Part shown: positions 59,916-64,000 of the stretch, piece by piece
How the letters are laid out: each line of letters starts with the position of its first letter
Position numbering within the stretch: position 1 is the first letter of the stretch
Made by a program: the position numbers and the translations under genes
Notes under the pieces: model-generated
The model's input: the letters and a program-made list of their open reading frames with translations, nothing else
Told to the model about the DNA's origin: nothing
Database searches by the model: none
From: Corallococcus sp. NCRR
GTDB taxonomy: Bacteria; Myxococcota; Myxococcia; Myxococcales; Myxococcaceae
Direction of reading: 5' to 3'
Assembly: GCF_026965535.1 (NCBI RefSeq)
Contig: NZ_CP114039.1
Coordinates: 9,531,461-9,595,460 of the forward strand
Length of the DNA stretch: 64,000 nt

Positions 59916-61880
59916 ATGCCGCTTCCTCTGCTCCTGCTTGCCCTGGCCTCGGTTCCCTCCTCGCAGGGCGTGGCGCCGTCACCGGTGCCGCCGCCCGGCG
60001 TGCATGTGGTGACCTCCTCGCAGGCTCCCACGCTGACGGCGGACGGCAGCCTGGCCACGCCCCCCACTCCCATGGAGGAAGGCGAGGAGACGGAGGAGGT
60101 GGAGAACGAGTCCGCCGAGCTGGAGGAACTGCGCGCGCTGGAGGGCGCGACGTTGGATCCGGAGGCGAAGCCGAGCGCGGAGATGATGCAGTCGCTGCGG
60201 CGGCTGGGGCTGACGAACCCGTTGCGGCTGCGAATGTTGGACGCGCTGGAGGAGCCCACCTTCCGCGAGGACGACACCGCTCCGCCGCTGGCGCGCATCA
60301 CCGACCTGGCGAACTTCGATATTTCGCAGGTGAAGGACCGCTACGACATCCCGGTGGACATGCAGCCGCGGGTGGCCGAGTACATCCAGTTCTTCCAGGG
60401 CCCCGGCCGCAAGTGGTTCCGCAAGTGGATGGCGCGCTCCACGCGCTACCTGCCGGTGATGCAGCCGATTCTTGAGGCGAAGGGCCTGCCCCGGGACACG
60501 GTGTACCTGGCGATGATTGAGAGCGGCTTCTCCGCGAACGCGTACTCGTGGGCGCACGCGGCCGGGCCGTGGCAGTTCATCTCCAGCACGGGCAAGCAGT
60601 ACGGCCTCAAGCAGGACTTCTGGGTGGACGAGCGGCGCGACCCCATCAAGGCCACGCACGCGGCGGCGGCGTACCTGAAGGACCTCTACGGCGAGCTGGG
60701 CCACTGGTACCTGGCGTGGGCCGGCTACAACACGGGCTCGTACCGGGTGCGCAAGATGGTGACGCGCTACGGGACGAACGACTTCTGGGTGCTGGCGGAG
60801 GAGCCCGGGCTGGCGAAGGAGACGAAGCACTACGTGCCCAAGCTCATCGCCGCGGCGCTGGTGGCGAAGAACCCCACCGCGTTCGGCTTCTCCGAGGAGG
60901 AGTTCCAGTACGAGTCCACGCTGGAATACGACGAGGTGAAGCTCACGGACGCGACCGACCTGGACGTGGTGGCGCGCGCGGCCGGGGTGAGCGTGGCGGA
61001 CGTGCAGGAGCTGAACCCGGAGCTCAAGCGCTGGTGCACGCCTCCGGCGACGGCCGCGAAGCCCTACACGCTGAAGCTGCCGCGCGGCACCACGACGCTC
61101 TTCGCGCAGAACCTGGCGAAGCTGTCGCCCGCGGACCGGCTGACGTTCCGGGTGCACACGGTGAAGAAGGGCGACACGCTGTCGCAGATTGCCCAGAAGT
61201 ACGGCACGGCGGCGGAGGCCATCCTCCAGATGAACCGGCTGAAGAGCGCGCGGGTGCTGAAGGTGCGCGCGGAGCTGGTGATTCCGGTGCCGGCGAACGC
61301 GCGGGGTGGCAGCGGTGACGCGGGCGGTGGCGCGGTGGCGTCCGGCGCGCTGGCGGCGAAGGTGGCGCAGGCGCGGCGCAGCGGCGTGGTGGCGACGCGG
61401 CCGGAGGACGAGGTCCCGGCGGGCACGCCCCGTGGCCCCGTGGCGGCGGGCCCCGTGAAGACGGAGAAGGTGAACGGCAAGACGCGCATCACCTACGGCG
61501 TGCAGGAGGGCGACAGCCTCTGGCTCATCGCCAACCGCTTCCAGGTGTCGGTGGACGACCTGAAGAAGTGGAACAACCTGCCCAAGCGCAACCGCACGCT
61601 GTCGCTGGGCACGCTGCTCGCGGTGTGGCCGCCGGAGTCCAAGGGCGCGGCGCCGGCGAAGGTGGAGGAGCGCGGCGGCACCATCGTGGTGGCGAACGCG
61701 GTGGCGGGACAGGCGCCCGTGGGCCCCAAGGGCAAGGTGCACACGCTGGCCGAGGGCGAGACGCTCTGGTCGGTGTCGCAGCGCTACAACGTGTCCGTCG
61801 AGGACATCATGAAGTGGAACCACATCAAGGACCACCGCACGGTCCCCACCGGCAAGCTGCTGTCGCTGAGCGCGCCGTGA
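59916..61880 (+). CDS. Lytic transglycosylase with LysM repeats (MltD-like)
   Basis: 654 residues. Signal peptide (LLLLALASVPSSQG), then an acidic disordered stretch (EEGEETEEVENESAELEEL). The SLT goose-type domain (about 175-330) has catalytic Glu in AMIESGFSANAYS, GPWQFISSTGKQYGL and AWAGYNTGSYRVRKM. Three LysM modules follow at about 405-450 (HTVKKGDTLSQIAQKYG), 525-570 (YGVQEGDSLWLIANRF) and 607-652 (HTLAEGETLWSVSQRYN). A divergent LysM-like unit may lie at about 345-390. It cleaves peptidoglycan glycan strands with anhydro-MurNAc formation. Confidence 0.94.
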   Translation: MPLPLLLLALASVPSSQGVAPSPVPPPGVHVVTSSQAPTLTADGSLATPPTPMEEGEETEEVENESAELEELRALEGATLDPEAKPSAEMMQSLRRLGLTNPLRLRMLDALEEPTFREDDTAPPLARITDLANFDISQVKDRYDIPVDMQPRVAEYIQFFQGPGRKWFRKWMARSTRYLPVMQPILEAKGLPRDTVYLAMIESGFSANAYSWAHAAGPWQFISSTGKQYGLKQDFWVDERRDPIKATHAAAAYLKDLYGELGHWYLAWAGYNTGSYRVRKMVTRYGTNDFWVLAEEPGLAKETKHYVPKLIAAALVAKNPTAFGFSEEEFQYESTLEYDEVKLTDATDLDVVARAAGVSVADVQELNPELKRWCTPPATAAKPYTLKLPRGTTTLFAQNLAKLSPADRLTFRVHTVKKGDTLSQIAQKYGTAAEAILQMNRLKSARVLKVRAELVIPVPANARGGSGDAGGGAVASGALAAKVAQARRSGVVATRPEDEVPAGTPRGPVAAGPVKTEKVNGKTRITYGVQEGDSLWLIANRFQVSVDDLKKWNNLPKRNRTLSLGTLLAVWPPESKGAAPAKVEERGGTIVVANAVAGQAPVGPKGKVHTLAEGETLWSVSQRYNVSVEDIMKWNHIKDHRTVPTGKLLSLSAP

Positions 61881-61921
61881 CGGTGTGATGCGGCGGCCGG
61901 GACCTTGCAGTCCCCGCCGCC

Positions 61922-62911
61922 ATGCTCGCATCCGCACTGCTTCGAGAGTCACCGCTTCTTCCCTCTGAAACACCTGGCGCGGGCGAGACCGCGCCAGCCC
62001 TGTCCGTCCTGCCCCGTGGAGTCGAACGTCCGGGGGACAGGACGGGGTCCGGGGGCAACTCGCTGACGCGCTTCAGCGGACCGGCTCCGACCGTGGGCCT
62101 GGGCGTCATGGAGCCTCCGGTCGGCTTCGCGGGCACGGCCTTTCCAACGGCAGGTGTCCTGGAGCATCCGCGCTTCGCCGGGTCGCCCCAGCTCGCGGAC
62201 GTGGCGTCCGGCACGGTGGTGCTGGGCGCGGGCTCGAAGGGCGACGGGCTTCGCGCGGTGCAGGGCGCGCTCATGGACATGGGGTTCGCGCTGTACGGCG
62301 GCGCGGACGGACGCTACGGCCCGGACACGGCGCGCGCGCTCCGCAACTTGCAGGTGCATGCGGGCCTGCGCTCCAGCGGCATACTGGACGCCGTCACCCT
62401 GCGGGCCCTCGGGGCGCTCGCTCCGGCTCCGGGCGCACGGGGACAGTCGCGCGCCCTGCCCTCTCCGCTCTACGCGGGCCAGCCCGTGCGCGTGGTCATC
62501 GCGCTGCGCGAGCACCGCACGTTCCTCTTCGACCCGGAGGGGAAGCTCGTGGACATCTTCCCCAACGCGGTGGGCACCGCCGCCACGCCCACGCATCCGG
62601 GCCTCAAGGTCGTCCGCGCGAAGTTGGATCAGGTGGCCACCGAGGACGCGGGCGCGCGGCTGTGGAACGACCGGCACGTGTTCGGCGCGCGGCTCCTGGA
62701 CCTGTCCTGGGCGGATGGACGGCGCAGCGGCGAGGAGTTGCACGGCACCAGCGCCCCCGCCCTGCTCGGGGGCGACGTGTCCCACGGCTGCATCCGTCAC
62801 GCGAACGAGGACATCCTCGTCCTGCATGACGCGCTCGCCGTGGGCGACCGCATCGCGGTGGTGGAGACGCTCCAGGACCCGCACCTGGGCGTCCCCGTCA
62901 CCGTGGGCTAG
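61922..62911 (+). CDS. L,D-transpeptidase with peptidoglycan-binding domain
   Basis: 329 residues from ATG 61922. A PG_binding_1 domain (about 98-165: GDGLRAVQGALMDMG, YGPDTARALRNLQ) precedes the YkuD catalytic domain (about 180-325) with HGTSAP and the active-site SHGCIRHANED (Cys about 288). The first 60 residues show no clear signal peptide; export may use another start or pathway. A GGCGGC/GCCGCC hairpin (61892-61921) ends at the ATG, with no ribosome site. The enzyme makes 3-3 crosslinks or attaches proteins. It follows the transglycosylase gene, and both act on the wall. Confidence 0.85.
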   Translation: MLASALLRESPLLPSETPGAGETAPALSVLPRGVERPGDRTGSGGNSLTRFSGPAPTVGLGVMEPPVGFAGTAFPTAGVLEHPRFAGSPQLADVASGTVVLGAGSKGDGLRAVQGALMDMGFALYGGADGRYGPDTARALRNLQVHAGLRSSGILDAVTLRALGALAPAPGARGQSRALPSPLYAGQPVRVVIALREHRTFLFDPEGKLVDIFPNAVGTAATPTHPGLKVVRAKLDQVATEDAGARLWNDRHVFGARLLDLSWADGRRSGEELHGTSAPALLGGDVSHGCIRHANEDILVLHDALAVGDRIAVVETLQDPHLGVPVTVG

Positions 62912-62915
62912 AGAC

Positions 62916-64000
62916 TCACTGCTCTTCCAGGAGCATCTTCAGCTCCCGCACGCGCTTGCTGATGTAGTCGCGGTCCAGCTTGCGGAAGTTCTCCGGCAGG
63001 AGCGCCCGGCTGGTGCACTCCTGCACTGCCACCAGGTTCTGCATCTCGATCTCCAGCGGGTAGCTGGGCGGCACGAAGTCCGCCAGCACCGCGGCCAGGT
63101 CGTCCTTCGTCACCTGGTCGCGGCCCTCCGCCAGCGCGCGGAACTTCGAGCGCACCATCACCGCCTCGATGTCCGCGCCGCTGAAGGCGCGCACGCCGCC
63201 GGGGATGAGCGCGGCGAAGGACTCCACGCCCTCCACCGACACGCCGGTCTTCTTGCTCATCGCCTGGAAGAGCTCGTTCCGCTCCTCGTCCGTCTGCGGA
63301 TAGAAGAGCGCGAGGTGCTCCTCCGCGCGGCCCTGGCGCTTCAGGTCGATGGGCAGCAGGTCCGGCCGCGCCGTCAGCAGGAACCAGACAATCTTGCCGC
63401 GGTACTGCGTGTTGCCCATGAAGGACGCGATGGAGCCGAAGATGCGGCTGCTCGTCCCGGAGTCCCCGCCGGAGTCGCGGTTGCCGAGGAAGGTGTCCGC
63501 CTCGTCCACCATCACCGCCACCGGCCACAGGGCCTTCAGCAGGTTGAAGATCTTCTCCAGGTTCGATTCCGTCACGCCCTGCCACTGGCTGCGGAAGTTC
63601 AGGAACTTCACCACCGGGATGCCAATCTCCCCGGCGAAGCAGCTCACCATGAACGTCTTGCCCGTGCCCACCGGTCCGCTGACCAGGTAGCCCATGGGCA
63701 TGACCTCGATGCGGCCCTTCTTCAGCGCGGACGCTGCCTGACGCAGCATCTGCTTCGCGGGCGCGTGCCCCGCCACCGCGTCCAGCGTGTGCGCGGGCTC
63801 GATGAACTCCAAGAGGCCGTGGCACTCCGCCTGGATGAGCTCCTTCTTCTTCTCCTTGAGCAGCTCCGGAGTGATGCGCACCTCCCGCTCCAGCGCCTCC
63901 GTGAGCACGCGGTCCAGGTTGATGCGCGACAGGCCGGCCGTCATCTTCGCCAGGCCCGCGAGCGGCACCTCCGACACGGACTGGAGCTTCTTGCCCTCCA
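62916..64000 (-). CDS. AAA+ ATPase, partial at right edge
   Basis: The frame runs off the right end; an in-frame ATG at 63977 may be internal. At least 361 residues are visible. Walker A GPVGTGKT, Walker B VAVMVDEADTFLG, sensor 1 in IVWFLLTARPDLLP, and the second region FSGADIEAVMVRSKFRAL (lid). The C-terminus is helical (DRDYISKRVRELKMLLEEQ). It resembles single-AAA proteins related to cell-division/proteasome-type AAA modules; a specific subfamily is not clear. Convergent with the L,D-transpeptidase gene, four bases between stops. Confidence 0.85.
   Translation of the reverse strand, partial: EGKKLQSVSEVPLAGLAKMTAGLSRINLDRVLTEALEREVRITPELLKEKKKELIQAECHGLLEFIEPAHTLDAVAGHAPAKQMLRQAASALKKGRIEVMPMGYLVSGPVGTGKTFMVSCFAGEIGIPVVKFLNFRSQWQGVTESNLEKIFNLLKALWPVAVMVDEADTFLGNRDSGGDSGTSSRIFGSIASFMGNTQYRGKIVWFLLTARPDLLPIDLKRQGRAEEHLALFYPQTDEERNELFQAMSKKTGVSVEGVESFAALIPGGVRAFSGADIEAVMVRSKFRALAEGRDQVTKDDLAAVLADFVPPSYPLEIEMQNLVAVQECTSRALLPENFRKLDRDYISKRVRELKMLLEEQ

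Overview
The window is about 70 % GC with dense, often overlapping genes. Gene content points to a myxobacterium of the Myxococcaceae (Myxococcus/Corallococcus type). Markers are a sigma-54 enhancer-binding regulator with its own -24/-12 promoter, a hybrid kinase with two transmitter modules, many lipoproteins, a PilZ protein, an eight-gene MoxR/Bat operon and a non-flagellar type III secretion (T3SS) gene cluster. The genus is inferred from gene content, not from a marker-gene search. No rRNA, tRNA, CRISPR array, insertion sequence or prophage was recognised.

Layout. 1-3241: the end of a membrane glycosyltransferase, then a 1.2-kb two-gene module (lipoprotein facing a charged Glu/Arg helix protein) present twice in tandem. 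3242-8309: a probable amine-catabolic locus (iron alcohol dehydrogenase, glutamine synthetase-like ligase, aldehyde dehydrogenase, divergent class-I glutamine amidotransferase). 8388-13744: lipase-like hydrolase, small unknown, AI-2E-type permease, hybrid histidine kinase. 13755-24474: information-processing block with Rho, LigA, acylphosphatase, DUF3052, an RNase E/G with a large insertion, a YihY/BrkB protein and an HU/IHF protein.

24478-33470: an 11-gene minus-strand T3SS cluster with the complete inner-membrane export gate (SctR, S, T, U, V), a FliO-like protein, SctQ, SctJ, SctI, an unknown protein in the usual SctK/L position, and at the operon head a protein whose last 34 residues resemble a needle subunit (SctF). 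ATPase, secretin, SctD and translocator genes are not present here. Myxobacterial T3SS have been described as lacking a recognisable needle, so this is the most interesting part of the window.

33687-43113: PilZ protein, single-domain response regulator, and the operon moxR-DUF58-DUF4381-batA-batB-batC-batD-batE, nearly all joined by 4-bp overlaps. 43229-48161: hydrolase, lipoprotein and the DUF2157/DUF4401/GDYXXLXY membrane trio. 48183-49907: a sigma-54 activator with a GAF-like sensor, preceded by a convincing sigma-54 promoter and upstream inverted repeats that suggest autoregulation. 50277-55876: a minus-strand run of TRIC channel, methyltransferase, ZIP transporter and a four-gene envelope set including LpoB and a COG3014-type lipoprotein. 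56008-64000: MscS channel, response regulator translationally coupled to a tetrahaem cytochrome lipoprotein, LysM lytic transglycosylase, L,D-transpeptidase and the edge of an AAA+ ATPase. The right third is thus strongly biased to envelope and peptidoglycan functions.
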